A stretch of DNA of 40,800 nucleotides from Pseudomonadota bacterium (GCA_026399375.1 JAPLRD010000313.1:1-40800); one strand, 5' to 3'. Shown: positions 17,577 through 26,638, counted from the stretch's first letter. The notes: generated by a model from the letters alone, not told the origin. Made by a program: numbers and translations.

Positions 17577-18578
17577 ATGGACAAACTTCGGGCGTTGCAA
17601 TATTTTGTTGCGTCGGCCCAAGAACATAGCTTCTCTGGAGCAGCGAGAAGGCTTGGACTGAGTGTTCCGGCAGTAGCGCGCTTGGTCGCAATGCTTGAGC
17701 GCAGCCTTGGTGTGGCACTTTTCGAACGCACGGTACAGGGACTCACCTTGACTGCGGACGGCGCTCGTTACGTAGAGGCTTGCCTGCCTTTATTGCAACG
17801 CCTCGACGACGCGGATGAAGCTCTGCGCGGAGCTGTTGCGCGGCCCCGCGGGACACTAGTGCTCGGAGCGTCCCCAATCCTTTCCCAACACTGTATCCTG
17901 CCAGCTCTACCTGAGTTCCACGCACGCTTTCCGGACATTCATATCGACGTGCGCAATGCGGACAAGCCCTCAGCCAGCGAGGCTGCGACGGCCGAGGTAC
18001 TTGTAGTATACGGATGGCCAAAACATCCTGACCTCGTACATCGGCGTCTGGCCAATACTCGTCTGCTGATTTGCGCCTCTCCCTCCTATTGGGCGACCCA
18101 CAGCGTACCGCAACGGCCCAAAGACCTGGAGCAGCATCCGTGTCTACTTTTCCGCGACCAGGAAGGAACCGTCATCGATCTCTGGGAACATGAGCGCAAT
18201 GGCGAAAAGGAGGTCGCCGCGGTGTCCGGATGGCTGGTAAGCAGTCACCGAGACGTCATCCTCGATGCCGTAATCGCGGGCGCGGGGATTGCGCGCTTCA
18301 GTGATCTTTCGATTCGCGCTCCGCTTCAAAGCGGGCAACTTGTGCCTGTACTCTTGGATTGGGAATCGAAACACGCGCCACCGATTAATTTGTTCTATCG
18401 GAGCAGTCAGAGGCGCCTTCCTCGCGTGCGTGCATTCGTCGATTTTCTTGTCGAGCTATTCCGGAAGCTTGAGGCAGAGCGTGAACCTAGATACGCAGTG
18501 AACGTCGAGGCCGAGAGACCACATTGGTACCGAAGGCGCCACGGTCTTGCCTCGGCGACGCCGCGGGGCGCGGACTAG
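17577..18578 (+). CDS. LysR-family transcriptional regulator
   Basis: A 333-residue regulator. The winged helix-turn-helix lies at residues 1-60 ('LRALQYFVASAQEHSFSGAARRLGLSVPAVARLVAMLE', then 'VALFERTVQGLTLTADG'). The LysR substrate-binding domain spans about 90-300. I chose the ATG at 17577 because LysR proteins begin with this 'MDKLRALQYF' pattern and the promoter lies just upstream; the longer open frame would read through the promoter. Transcribed away from the hyuA2-dpp block and probably its activator, responding to a compound handled by that block. The C-terminus is longer than usual and ends in a basic, low-complexity tail of about 30 residues. Confidence 0.92.
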   Translation: MDKLRALQYFVASAQEHSFSGAARRLGLSVPAVARLVAMLERSLGVALFERTVQGLTLTADGARYVEACLPLLQRLDDADEALRGAVARPRGTLVLGASPILSQHCILPALPEFHARFPDIHIDVRNADKPSASEAATAEVLVVYGWPKHPDLVHRRLANTRLLICASPSYWATHSVPQRPKDLEQHPCLLFRDQEGTVIDLWEHERNGEKEVAAVSGWLVSSHRDVILDAVIAGAGIARFSDLSIRAPLQSGQLVPVLLDWESKHAPPINLFYRSSQRRLPRVRAFVDFLVELFRKLEAEREPRYAVNVEAERPHWYRRRHGLASATPRGAD

Positions 18579-18765
18579 GCTGACGCAATGTGCAAATCGT
18601 GAGCGGCTGGTTAGACCGAGAACCGGCAGCTAACCAGAATTGAACTGTGGGACCGCTAAGGGTCGGTAGTGACGGCTCGTACTTTTGAAATGCGGTCGCT
18701 GACCGCAATTTTCGGTGGACTGACGATGCCAAGGTGAAGACCTGGCCAAGAGCGGTCATCCGCGC

Positions 18766-18796
18766 CCAAAAAAGGAACCCCGCCGAAGCGGGGTCC
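18766..18796 (-). terminator. rho-independent terminator of the cupin-like gene
   Basis: Minus strand: GGACCCCGC, TTCG loop, GCGGGGTTCC, then TTTTTT. A nine-pair GC-rich stem with a stable UUCG tetraloop and a six-U tail, about 60 nt after the stop at 18855. Confidence 0.9.
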
Positions 18797-18854
18797 GTGT
18801 CAGCAGGACCGCCGAATATGTGGCTTTCGTGTGGCGGGCGTGCGTACTACTTAT

Positions 18855-19238
18855 TTATTTGACCTCGGTTCCGATCAGCACGACCGTAGTCTTGCCGATG
18901 TTCTTGACCGAATACGTGTCGCGTTCGTTCCACTCGGCCGTGCCAGTTTTGCGATCAATTGTCGTCTTCCTGCCGTCCGGATACGTGCGTTCAAGCGTTC
19001 CGCCCTTCGCAACGTAGGACACGCGCGGATTTCGCACGCGATTGGGTGACACATCGCCCGGCTTGAAGGTGGACTCTAGTACGCGGACCTTGTCGTTCTC
19101 CAGTATCACCTTGGTGATCGGTGGCAATTCTGACGACTTGGCCTTTGCCTTGTCCTGTGCATGGACCAATCCGGCGCTGGTAATTCCTAGCGCGGCAATT
19201 GCAAGAACTGCGCTAACAGCAAATCGACTCACTTGCAT
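18855..19238 (-). CDS. small exported cupin-like protein
   Basis: A 127-residue protein with a signal peptide ('MQVSRFAVSAVLAIAALGITSAGLVHAQ', cleavage near 28). A short beta-rich domain follows ('VILENDKVRVLESTFKPGDVS', 'YVAKGGTLERTYPDGRKTTIDRKTG', 'VKNIGKTTVVLIGTEVK') typical of small periplasmic cupins. The usual metal-binding His residues of classical cupins are not evident, so it may bind a ligand rather than a metal. Two ATGs lie close together; AGGAGG is about 9 nt before the second (19238) and only about 3 nt before the first (19244), so I use the second. Monocistronic, ending in a clear terminator. Confidence 0.75.
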   Translation of the reverse strand: MQVSRFAVSAVLAIAALGITSAGLVHAQDKAKAKSSELPPITKVILENDKVRVLESTFKPGDVSPNRVRNPRVSYVAKGGTLERTYPDGRKTTIDRKTGTAEWNERDTYSVKNIGKTTVVLIGTEVK

Positions 19239-19274
19239 AGTCATTCTCCTCCTGAGTGGTTTAAGGTCGCGCAA

Positions 19275-19895
19275 TAAGAGTGCGCGTCTTCTTGCGGGGC
19301 GGGCACGATTGTGCCGAGAAAGGTGGGGCCTCGCGCCCCGAGTATGCTACGTGCTGGGTCCGGGAATCCGGTTCTTGGCAACGTCGGATTAGCATACACG
19401 TGGGCTCATTGAACGTAAACGGCCGTGGTGGCCGTGGCAGGATGGCATACGGCGGCTTTATGGTGACTCCGGACTCCCGTGTAGTAGCAACGCCAGAGGC
19501 GGCTTGGGGTCGGGAGTGAGCTTCGGCCTTTTGGGATAGCGGACTCCGGCTGCGGCGTAGTCGGTCGGTGACATTGCCTGGCTTTTCAATTTATTCAGTT
19601 ACACGCAATCGGCTGATTGCCCGTTTCTGCGGGGCTGCTCGTCCGCTTGTGCGGCGGGACTTTCCGCGAATCGCGACCAGTGCCGGCGCGAATTCGGCGA
19701 TTGACCTAGATAGCCAGGCTCGGAGGTGCTCCCCGAACTGCCGCAGGGGCCGTTGAATCGACTATTTTTTTGCTCGGCGCCGGGTATTAGAACCTTGGTC
19801 GTATTCCCGCAATTGCCATCCTGTGGTTAGATGGCGGTGCGATGCAGGGCATTACGCTTGCCGTCGCGACCCCTTACCCGGAATGAGGCAAGCGC
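19275..19895. other. intergenic region with degenerate repeat-like sequence
   Basis: About 620 bases with no convincing gene. It contains a stretch near 19531-19560 (TTTTGGGATAGCGGACTCC and following) resembling other intergenic pieces of this window near 18690, 26550 and 30410. Such AGCGGAC-type tracts look like relics of a dispersed non-coding repeat. No terminator or RNA gene was recognised. Confidence 0.4.
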
Positions 19896-20888
19896 ATGAT
19901 CAGCAGTCGTCACCAACGGAAGCTGGCTGCCACGCTGCTGGCCGCGTGCGCCATGCAGTGCGCGCCCGCGGCACTGGCTATGCAGGACGGCAAACCTGTC
20001 ATCGGCTTTCTCGCCTTCGAGGCCGGTGGTTGCCGCAACCTGACGTTTCATCGAGGCCTGGCCGAACTTGGCTACGTCGATGGAAAGAACATGGTGTTCG
20101 TCTGCCGCCACTCGGAGGGCCGCTTTGACCGATTGGATGCCATGGCCGCCGAACTGGTGGCCGTGAAGCCAGATGTCATCGTGCTGCTGGGACACACGCC
20201 GGCTAAAGCCGGCCAACGTCTCACCAGAACCATTCCCATCGTCATCTCCGCGAGCGGAGAACCGGTGGCCATGGGCTTCGCGCAGAGCCTCGCTCGCCCC
20301 GGCGGAAACATCACCGGCGTCAGCTACTACAACACGGAGTTGAACGGAAAGCGACTGGAACTGCTCGGCACCCTGTTGCCGGGGCTCAGGCGCGTGGCCA
20401 TGGTGGCGAACGCCAATGTGCCGGAAGACCTGACGGCCGCCTATCAGCGCGACAGCGAGGCGGCTGCCAAGGTGCTCGGTTTCCAGCTGAAGCTGTTCAG
20501 CTACACGCAGTTGGACGAACTGGATCGCACCTTCGAACAGCTTGCCGCCTGGCGGGCACAGGCCGTCCTTGTTGCACCTCTGCGCGAACTCCCCGCCGAG
20601 ATAAAGCGCCTGGCCGATCTGAGTCTGCGCCATCGCCTGCCGGTGATGCACTCGCGCGCAGGTTTTCCGCAAGCGGGTGGCCTCATGAGCTATGGCCCGG
20701 ACTACGACGTGCTGATTCACCGTACCGCATCTTTCGTGGACCGGATCCTAAAGGGCGCCAAGCCAGCGGATCTGCCATTCGAGCAACCTGCGCGTTTCGA
20801 GTTACACATCAACCTAACCACTGCGCGGGCGCTTGGCCTTACCGTCCCTGAGTCGCTGTTGCTGCGCGCCGACAAGGTGATCGAGTAG
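19896..20888 (+). CDS. orphan ABC_sub_bind-family (TrpX-like) substrate-binding protein
   Basis: A 330-residue exported binding protein. The signal peptide spans residues 1-28 ('LAATLLAACAMQCAPAALAM'). The periplasmic-binding fold follows: 'KPVIGFLAFEAGGCRNLTFHRGLAELGYVDGKNMVF', then 'PDVIVLLGHTPAKAGQRLTRTIPIVISASGEPVAMGFAQSLARPGGNITGVSY'. This is the pattern of the ABC_sub_bind family, often annotated as TrpX-like. No permease or ATPase gene is adjacent. A hybrid sensor kinase begins 38 nt downstream, so the protein may present a ligand to the kinase rather than to a transporter; that role is inferred. Confidence 0.88.
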   Translation: MISSRHQRKLAATLLAACAMQCAPAALAMQDGKPVIGFLAFEAGGCRNLTFHRGLAELGYVDGKNMVFVCRHSEGRFDRLDAMAAELVAVKPDVIVLLGHTPAKAGQRLTRTIPIVISASGEPVAMGFAQSLARPGGNITGVSYYNTELNGKRLELLGTLLPGLRRVAMVANANVPEDLTAAYQRDSEAAAKVLGFQLKLFSYTQLDELDRTFEQLAAWRAQAVLVAPLRELPAEIKRLADLSLRHRLPVMHSRAGFPQAGGLMSYGPDYDVLIHRTASFVDRILKGAKPADLPFEQPARFELHINLTTARALGLTVPESLLLRADKVIE

Positions 20889-20926
20889 CGCCAGCATCCT
20901 TACCCGGCTGCGACTTCGAGAATTCC

Positions 20927-23170
20927 ATGCGCCTGTTGCACCAATTCGACGGCCGGCTTTTCCGCAAGTACGTGGTGTATTTCGCGACGCTGATCGGCAC
21001 CGTGCTTCTGGCCGGCAGCGCCAGCGATTTCTACTTCTCCTACCGCAAGACGCGCGACGCCACGGTCGCGTTGCATCGCGAGAAGGCGGCGGCGGCCGCG
21101 ATCCGCATCGAGCATTTCGTTCGTGAGATCGAACAGCAGGTCGGCTGGACCAACCTGCTGCCACGCGCCGGCGCCACCATCGAGCGACGTCATCTAGAAT
21201 TCATCAAGCTGTTGCGCCAGGTCCCGGCGGTCACAGAGGCTTTGTGGCTGGATGCAAATGGTCGCGAACAATTGCGCGCATCGCGCCTGTCAATGGACCG
21301 TGTTCGCAGTGGCAGGGACTTCTCGTCCACTCCCGCGTTCCGCCAGGGGCGGGCGCGATCTGTCTATCGGGGGCCGGTATATTTCCGCGACGGCAGCGAG
21401 CCGTACATGACGCTGGCAGTGGCCGCCGGCGAGGGCGTGACGTTGGTCGAGGTCAATCTCAAGCTCGTCTGGAACATGATCACCGGCATCCGTTTCGGCA
21501 CGACCGGGCATGCCTACGTGGTCAATGCCGACGGCCACTTGGTCGCACATCCGGACATCGGCATGGTCCTCAGGAAGACGGATCTCTCCGTTCTGCCGCA
21601 AGTGGCGCGCGCGCGCTCGGGCGCCCCGCGCGACGCGGCCGGTGACGAAGGCGAAGGGCGAAACCTTGCCGCCGACGCGGTTCTCGGCGCCAGCGCCTTT
21701 ATCCAGCCCCTGGGCTGGACCGTATTTGTAGAGCAAAGCCGGCAGGAGGCGCTGGCACCGCTTTACGCTTCGATTCAGCGGACGTTGTTGCTGGGTTTGC
21801 TCGGCCTGGCCCTGGCCCTCGGCGCAAGCGCGATACTGGCGCGACGCATGGTCAACCCGATTCGCGCACTGCAGGAGGGCGCTGCGCGCATCGGCGCCGG
21901 CGAACTCGAACACCGCATCGAAATCCGGACCGATGACGAACTGGAAGCGCTCGCAATGGAATTCAACCAAATGGCCACCAGGCTGCGCGAGTCCTACGCC
22001 GGGCTCGAACAACGGGTGGCCGAGCGCACTGAGGAACTGGTGGCCGCCAATCGAGCCAAGTCGCGTTTCCTGGCCGCGGCCAGCCACGACTTGCGCCAGC
22101 CGATTCACGCCCTCGGGCTGTTCGTGGCGCAATTGAACAATCGCCTGACTGATCCGGAAACCAGGCACCTGGCCGGACGGATCAAAGCGGCAGTCATGGC
22201 CCTGCAAGGTTTGCTCGATGCGCTTCTCGACATCTCCCGCCTGGACGCGGGAGTGGTCACGCCGGCACTGACGGCGGTACCGGTCAATCGCATTCTCGAG
22301 CGCATCGAGGCCGCTTTCGCACTGGATGCCACCGACCACAACCTGCGCTTCCGCATCGTGCGCAGCCGGCTGGCCGTACACAGCGACCCGGTCCTGCTCG
22401 AGCGCATCCTGGTCAACCTGGTCGCGAACGCGGTCCACTATACCCGCGACGGCGGCGTCCTGGTCGGCTGCCGTCGACGCGGCGCGCAAGTGCGCATCGA
22501 GGTTTGGGACACCGGCATCGGTATTGCACCCGAACACCAGGAGATGATCTTCCAGGAGTTTTACCAGGTCGGCAATCCGGAGCGCGACCGCGGCAAGGGC
22601 CTGGGGCTCGGGCTTTCCATCGCGGCACGCCTGGCGCGCCTGCTGGGCGGGCGCATCGACATGCGCTCGATTCCCGGCCGGGGCTCCGTATTCGCCGTCC
22701 AGATGCCTCGGGGCGAAGCGCCCGCCGCAGCCCTTTCGACGACGACGGAACTGACGCTGGATAGCACAGTGCGCGATGCCGTGGTGCTGGTGGTCGAAGA
22801 CGACCAACTGGTGCGCGAAGCCATCGAGGGTCTGTTGCGCCAATGGGGATGCGTGGTCATGGCGGCGGGCAGCGGAGATGAAGCGCTCGCGGCGCTGGCT
22901 CGCGACGGGCACCCGCCCGCCGCCATACTCTGCGACTATCGATTTCCGCAGGGCGAAACCGGCATCGCCGTCATCCGGCGCCTGCGCGACCGGATCGGCA
23001 GCCCGGTTCCTGCCGCGCTCATCACCGGCGATACCGCGCCGGAACGGCTACGCGAAGCCAGCGATTCCGGACTGCCCCTGCTGCACAAGCCCCTGCAGCC
23101 GGCATCTCTGCGCGCGTTACTGGAATTTCTTGTCGCCGCGAATGTGGCGAGGCGGCCCAACGTAAGCTAA
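20927..23170 (+). CDS. hybrid sensor histidine kinase with periplasmic Cache-like sensor and receiver domain
   Basis: 747 residues. A membrane helix at about 15-38 is followed by a periplasmic sensor region (about 40-282) with Cache-like 'TGHAYVVNADGHLVAHPDIG'. The second helix is at about 285-305, then a HAMP linker (306-358) and a short coiled coil. The HisKA phosphoacceptor is His387 in 'AAASHDLRQP'. The ATPase domain has the N box around Asn497/Asn501, 'DTGIGI' (528-533) and 'GLGLGLSI' (558-565). The receiver has Asp625/Asp626, phospho-Asp670 and Lys721. All catalytic residues are present. Co-directional with the binding protein upstream. The stop overlaps the convergent response-regulator stop by 4 nt (CTAA). 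Confidence 0.93.
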   Translation: MRLLHQFDGRLFRKYVVYFATLIGTVLLAGSASDFYFSYRKTRDATVALHREKAAAAAIRIEHFVREIEQQVGWTNLLPRAGATIERRHLEFIKLLRQVPAVTEALWLDANGREQLRASRLSMDRVRSGRDFSSTPAFRQGRARSVYRGPVYFRDGSEPYMTLAVAAGEGVTLVEVNLKLVWNMITGIRFGTTGHAYVVNADGHLVAHPDIGMVLRKTDLSVLPQVARARSGAPRDAAGDEGEGRNLAADAVLGASAFIQPLGWTVFVEQSRQEALAPLYASIQRTLLLGLLGLALALGASAILARRMVNPIRALQEGAARIGAGELEHRIEIRTDDELEALAMEFNQMATRLRESYAGLEQRVAERTEELVAANRAKSRFLAAASHDLRQPIHALGLFVAQLNNRLTDPETRHLAGRIKAAVMALQGLLDALLDISRLDAGVVTPALTAVPVNRILERIEAAFALDATDHNLRFRIVRSRLAVHSDPVLLERILVNLVANAVHYTRDGGVLVGCRRRGAQVRIEVWDTGIGIAPEHQEMIFQEFYQVGNPERDRGKGLGLGLSIAARLARLLGGRIDMRSIPGRGSVFAVQMPRGEAPAAALSTTTELTLDSTVRDAVVLVVEDDQLVREAIEGLLRQWGCVVMAAGSGDEALAALARDGHPPAAILCDYRFPQGETGIAVIRRLRDRIGSPVPAALITGDTAPERLREASDSGLPLLHKPLQPASLRALLEFLVAANVARRPNVS

Positions 23171-23829
23171 GGTCCGACCGGCAGCGTCGCCGCCGCACCG
23201 GACAGTAATCCCCGTTGATTGACGGCGACGATCGCCTGCGCGCGGCTCGTTACTTTCAAGGCGCGCAGGATCGCCGTGATATGGATCTTGACCGTGGCTT
23301 CCGCGAGTCCGAGTTCGCGGCAGATCTGTTTGTTGGACTTGCCCTGTGCCACCCGTCCGAGTACCTCGCGCTGGCGATCGGTCAGACGTGGCAACTCCGC
23401 CGACGACGGCGCATCGACCGTCGCCATTCCGGCCGCGAGCATGATCTCCGGCGGCAGATAGCGCCCGCCGGCGAGCACCAGGCGCAGTGCGCTGATCATC
23501 ACGTCGTTGGATGATGACTTCGGGACGAAGCCCATCGCGCCGCTTGCCATGGCTCCGCGCACAGTAGAGGCATCGTCGTAGGCCGAGACAATCACCACTG
23601 GCAGGCTCGGATGGCTGACCCGCAACTTTTCCAGCGTCGCCTGCCCGCCGCCACCGGGCAGGCGCAGATCGAGCAGCAGCAGATCAAGATCGGGATGTTG
23701 TTCGATCAGCCCGAAGGCGACATCGCAGTCGGCAGCTTCCAGCACAGTCACGCCAACTTTCAATTCCGCCAGCAGATGGCGGAACGCCTCGCGGATCAAT
23801 GCGTGATCGTCGGCCACCAGAACCTTCAC
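23167..23829 (-). CDS. NarL/LuxR-type response regulator
   Basis: About 220 residues. The receiver domain has the acidic pocket 'ADDH' (6-9), the phosphoacceptor Asp54 in 'LLLLDLRLPGGGG', and Lys in 'GFVPKSSS'. The C-terminal LuxR helix-turn-helix reads 'LTDRQREVLGRVAQGKSNKQICRELGLAEATVKIHITAIL'. I prefer the GTG at 23829 over the ATG at 23850 because GGAGGG lies about 9 nt before that GTG and the protein then begins directly with the first receiver strand. It lies tail-to-tail with the hybrid kinase, its likely phosphodonor. Confidence 0.92.
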   Translation of the reverse strand: MKVLVADDHALIREAFRHLLAELKVGVTVLEAADCDVAFGLIEQHPDLDLLLLDLRLPGGGGQATLEKLRVSHPSLPVVIVSAYDDASTVRGAMASGAMGFVPKSSSNDVMISALRLVLAGGRYLPPEIMLAAGMATVDAPSSAELPRLTDRQREVLGRVAQGKSNKQICRELGLAEATVKIHITAILRALKVTSRAQAIVAVNQRGLLSGAAATLPVGP

Positions 23830-24279
23830 GGTGCATCCCTCCGCGAGCAATGCTTCAAATCGGGTATGGCACAGGTATTAGAGCCTATTTGGCCTACCCC
23901 TTCAAGCGCGGCGAAAGTCGACGTCGTCGCGATGCGGCCATCCTGCCGACATACGACCAAGGTCGTAGTGCTTGAGGCTAATAGATTTTCGCCTCACAAC
24001 GGCTCAGCATGGGGCATGAAAAAACGGCCACGACCTGCTTCGACACGTCTGCGCGAATCGTAACTGCTGCTGCGCTGGTGTGCATGATCCTCGGAGTGTC
24101 GCCCGGGGCGCTGGCGGATGGGATCGACGAATGCGAGGGCTACTGCCGCATGGAGCCGTGGTCACGAGTAATTACTTTCTGGGTCAACCAAATGGGTCAG
24201 CGTGAATTGTTTAGAAAACAAATAGAACCGGCCCATTTTGTTCTTCGTCCTTGACACTAGATCGAATTGAAAGGGGCTC
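23830..24279. other. intergenic region, possible remnant ORF only
   Basis: About 450 bases upstream of the response regulator. A plus-strand frame at 24009-24254 encodes a hydrophobic stretch ending 'GVSPGALAD' that looks like a signal peptide, followed by a short Cys-containing tail. It has no good ribosome binding site and no recognisable domain, and I do not call it a gene. No terminator or RNA gene seen. Confidence 0.35.
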
Positions 24280-24456
24280 ATGATGACCGTGAAAGAAGCA
24301 GCTAAGGGCGCGATGCCCGGTGGCGCAAATGAGCGGCAGACAACCGCCATCAACCCGACGCGTGAAAAGAGACAGAATCGAATGCCTATCGCTTATCTTC
24401 TTATCGGTTTGACTGGTTCATTTTCTGAGGAAGTTGCTCAATGCGAAAATTTCTAA
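24280..24456 (+). CDS. possible 58-residue leader-like peptide overlapping the Bug gene start
   Basis: ATG ATG at 24280 preceded by AAAGGGG at a suitable distance; the frame runs 58 codons and ends in TAA at 24454-24456, 16 nt inside the following Bug gene. The N-terminal half is polar and the C-terminal half has a short hydrophobic run. No homology recognised. The overlap would allow translational coupling, but it may be a chance ORF. Confidence 0.2.
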   Translation: MMTVKEAAKGAMPGGANERQTTAINPTREKRQNRMPIAYLLIGLTGSFSEEVAQCENF

Positions 24457-25409
24457 AGCTGCTGGCGATAGGGGGAATTCTTGTACTTGCCGCGCTCGAC
24501 GCCGTTGCACAGTATCCTGTCAGGCCGATTCGCCTGATCGTGCCGTTTGTGCCCGGAGGACCAAGCGATATCGTGGCGCGGCCTCTGGCGCAAATGTTGG
24601 GCGATGCGCTCAAAACGGTTGTCATCGTCGATAATCGCCCTGGAGCCGGCGGTTCCATAGGCACCGATATCGTGGCCAAATCCGCGGCCGACGGCTACAC
24701 ACTGCTGATGGCCACGGTAGGCACGCACGGGATCAATCCCGCGCTGTACAAAAAGCTGCCATATGACTCCGTGCGGGACTTCACACCCATTGCGCTCATC
24801 GCCGCGGCGCCGCTGGCCATCGTCGTGAATCCGTCGCAGCCGATCAACGATCTCGCCGGTCTGGTGGCACTGGCTAAGCGCATGCCTGGCAAGATCAGCT
24901 ACGGCAGCGCCGGCAATGGCACGGCCCATCACCTGACCGGCGAAATGTTCAAAGCCGCGGCGGGCATCGACCTCCAGCATGTGCCTTACAAAGGTAGCCC
25001 ACAAGCATTGACCGACTTGATTGGCGGCCAGATCCAGGTGATGTTCGATCCGTTGCAGTCGGTGATGGCACACATTCAGTCGGGAAAAGTGCGCGCCCTG
25101 GCCGTTAGCAGCGCGGTGCGCTCGCCGGCGCTGCCCAACGTGCCTACCGTCGCCGAGTCGGGCTACAAGGGCTTCGAGGCCACGGCGTGGTGGGGCGTGT
25201 TAGCGCCGGCCAACCTTCCCACAGCTCAAGCAGCAATGCTTGCCAGCGAGATCGAGCGGATCGCGCGAAGCAGCGCCTTCCGCGACAGGCTGGAGCCGCT
25301 GGGGGTACTTTCTACTGTCCTGACCCTTGGTGCATTTGGCGATTTTCAGCGCGGCGAGCTGGCCAAGTGGGGCAAGGCGGTGCGCGAGTCCGGCGCGGCG
25401 ATTGACTGA
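24441..25409 (+). CDS. Bug/TctC-family solute-binding protein (orphan)
   Basis: A 322-residue exported binding protein. The signal peptide spans residues 1-23 ('LLAIGGILVLAALDAVAQ'), followed by the Bug fold: 'YPVRPIRLIVPFVPGGPSDIVARPLAQ', 'DNRPGAGGSIGTDIVAKSAADGYTLL', 'HVPYKGSPQALTDLIGGQI'. GAGGAAG lies about 8 nt before the ATG. No tctAB partner is present. A methyltransferase gene starts 1 nt after its stop. Probably binds a small carboxylate or aromatic acid, as other Bug proteins do. Confidence 0.92.
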   Translation: MRKFLKLLAIGGILVLAALDAVAQYPVRPIRLIVPFVPGGPSDIVARPLAQMLGDALKTVVIVDNRPGAGGSIGTDIVAKSAADGYTLLMATVGTHGINPALYKKLPYDSVRDFTPIALIAAAPLAIVVNPSQPINDLAGLVALAKRMPGKISYGSAGNGTAHHLTGEMFKAAAGIDLQHVPYKGSPQALTDLIGGQIQVMFDPLQSVMAHIQSGKVRALAVSSAVRSPALPNVPTVAESGYKGFEATAWWGVLAPANLPTAQAAMLASEIERIARSSAFRDRLEPLGVLSTVLTLGAFGDFQRGELAKWGKAVRESGAAID

Positions 25410-25410
25410 A

Positions 25411-26223
25411 ATGAACAATGCATCCTCGACCTTCAACGCGGCCGACGGTGATGGCTACGAGATGCACATGGGACGCTGGAGCAGGCTCCTAGCGGCCCCT
25501 TTCCTAGACTTCGTCGGTACGGCGGGTGGCGAACGCGTCCTTGATGTTGGCTGCGGCACCGGCTGCCTAGGATTCGCCCTTGCGCAACGGTGCGACGTGA
25601 AGGAGTTGCAAGGCATTGATTTCTCGCCTGCCTACATCCAACACGCCAACCGGCGCAATCGTGATCAGAGGATCATCTTCGAGGTTGGAGACGCTTGCGC
25701 CCTGGACTTTCCGGACGGTCGCTTCGACCGCGTTCTGTCGCTACTCATGTTGCATTTCGTGCCTAAGGCGGATCGGGCGATTGCCGAAATGCGACGCGTC
25801 GCTCGACCGGGCGCGGTTATTGGCGCAGCCGTGTGGGACGCCCGTGGCGGATTCGTGGCCAACCGACTCTTCTTCGATACTGCCGCCGCGTTGGACTCCA
25901 ATGCAAACGAGCGCCGCGCGCGCAATTACACACGGCCAATGACCAGGCCGGGAGAGTTGGCGAGAGCTTGGCGGGCTGCCGGTTTCGCCGAGGTCGCAGA
26001 GACGACTTTGAGCATCCGCATGGAATTCTCGTCGTTCGAAGACTATTGGGGACCCTACGTCGCCAAGGATGGACCCGGTGCCGAGTACGTCGCTGCCCAA
26101 ACCGATGCCCAGCGATCCAGACTGTACGACGCCGTCAGGTTGGCGTACCTTGACGGCGAAGGCGATGGCCACCGTTCGTATGCAGCCTTGGCATGGGCTG
26201 TGAAAGGCATTGCACCTAGCTGA
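25411..26223 (+). CDS. SAM-dependent class I methyltransferase
   Basis: A 270-residue cytoplasmic enzyme. Motif I 'LDVGCGTG' lies at residues 44-51, the acidic end of strand 2 at 'QGIDFSPAYI', motif II-like 'VGDACALDFPDGRFDRVLSLLMLHFV', and post-motif 'EMRRVARPGAVIGAAVWD'. This is the Methyltransf_11/25 layout. The ATG at 25411 is chosen because it follows the Bug stop (TGA A ATG) and the fold starts soon after. The frame extends upstream to 25327, but only inside the Bug gene. The substrate is unknown. Confidence 0.88.
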   Translation: MNNASSTFNAADGDGYEMHMGRWSRLLAAPFLDFVGTAGGERVLDVGCGTGCLGFALAQRCDVKELQGIDFSPAYIQHANRRNRDQRIIFEVGDACALDFPDGRFDRVLSLLMLHFVPKADRAIAEMRRVARPGAVIGAAVWDARGGFVANRLFFDTAAALDSNANERRARNYTRPMTRPGELARAWRAAGFAEVAETTLSIRMEFSSFEDYWGPYVAKDGPGAEYVAAQTDAQRSRLYDAVRLAYLDGEGDGHRSYAALAWAVKGIAPS

Positions 26224-26638
26224 CACACCTCGTTCATCGGTCCACCGAGTTCGGGTTAGCGGTGCAAGTGCTCTCCTGTGGAGATCCGGGATGCTGCCCT
26301 AAGTGCGATCGTAAGTAGATGCTGGCTAAAATTGCGGTAGGTGGCGGACGTTAGGGGCAACAACGGGGCTAGACGGAACACCCTCGCGTATGCTCAAGAG
26401 CGTTCGCTGGTCGACTTCGTAGCCAGCAATGGCTTGCTGTCCGACAGGCTCGATCCAGTCGTAGTCGACGGCGGCTTTGTGGGGTCTGCGGACATCCGGG
26501 CTGAATCAAGACGAGAGGCAGGTCAGGGTCGATAGGGTGATTTCGTAGTTTTGAAAAGCGGACGCTGCCCAGTCATCCTGGTCAAGACGAATTCCTTCAC
26601 GACTCCTGATGCTATTCTCAGTAACTCCCTAACAGTGA
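26224..26638. other. intergenic region, no gene seen
   Basis: About 415 bases between the methyltransferase and the convergent hypothetical gene. An open frame at 26341-26535 lacks a ribosome binding site and domain. A motif near 26549-26571 (TTTTGAAAAGCGGACGCTG) closely resembles one near 18682-18701. No clear terminator. Confidence 0.4.

Noticed and set aside
21290-22912. 540-codon open frame antisense to the hybrid kinase
   Set aside because: It mirrors the GC-rich coding frame of a kinase with all motifs; its composition is that of a shadow frame and it has no domain or ribosome binding site.
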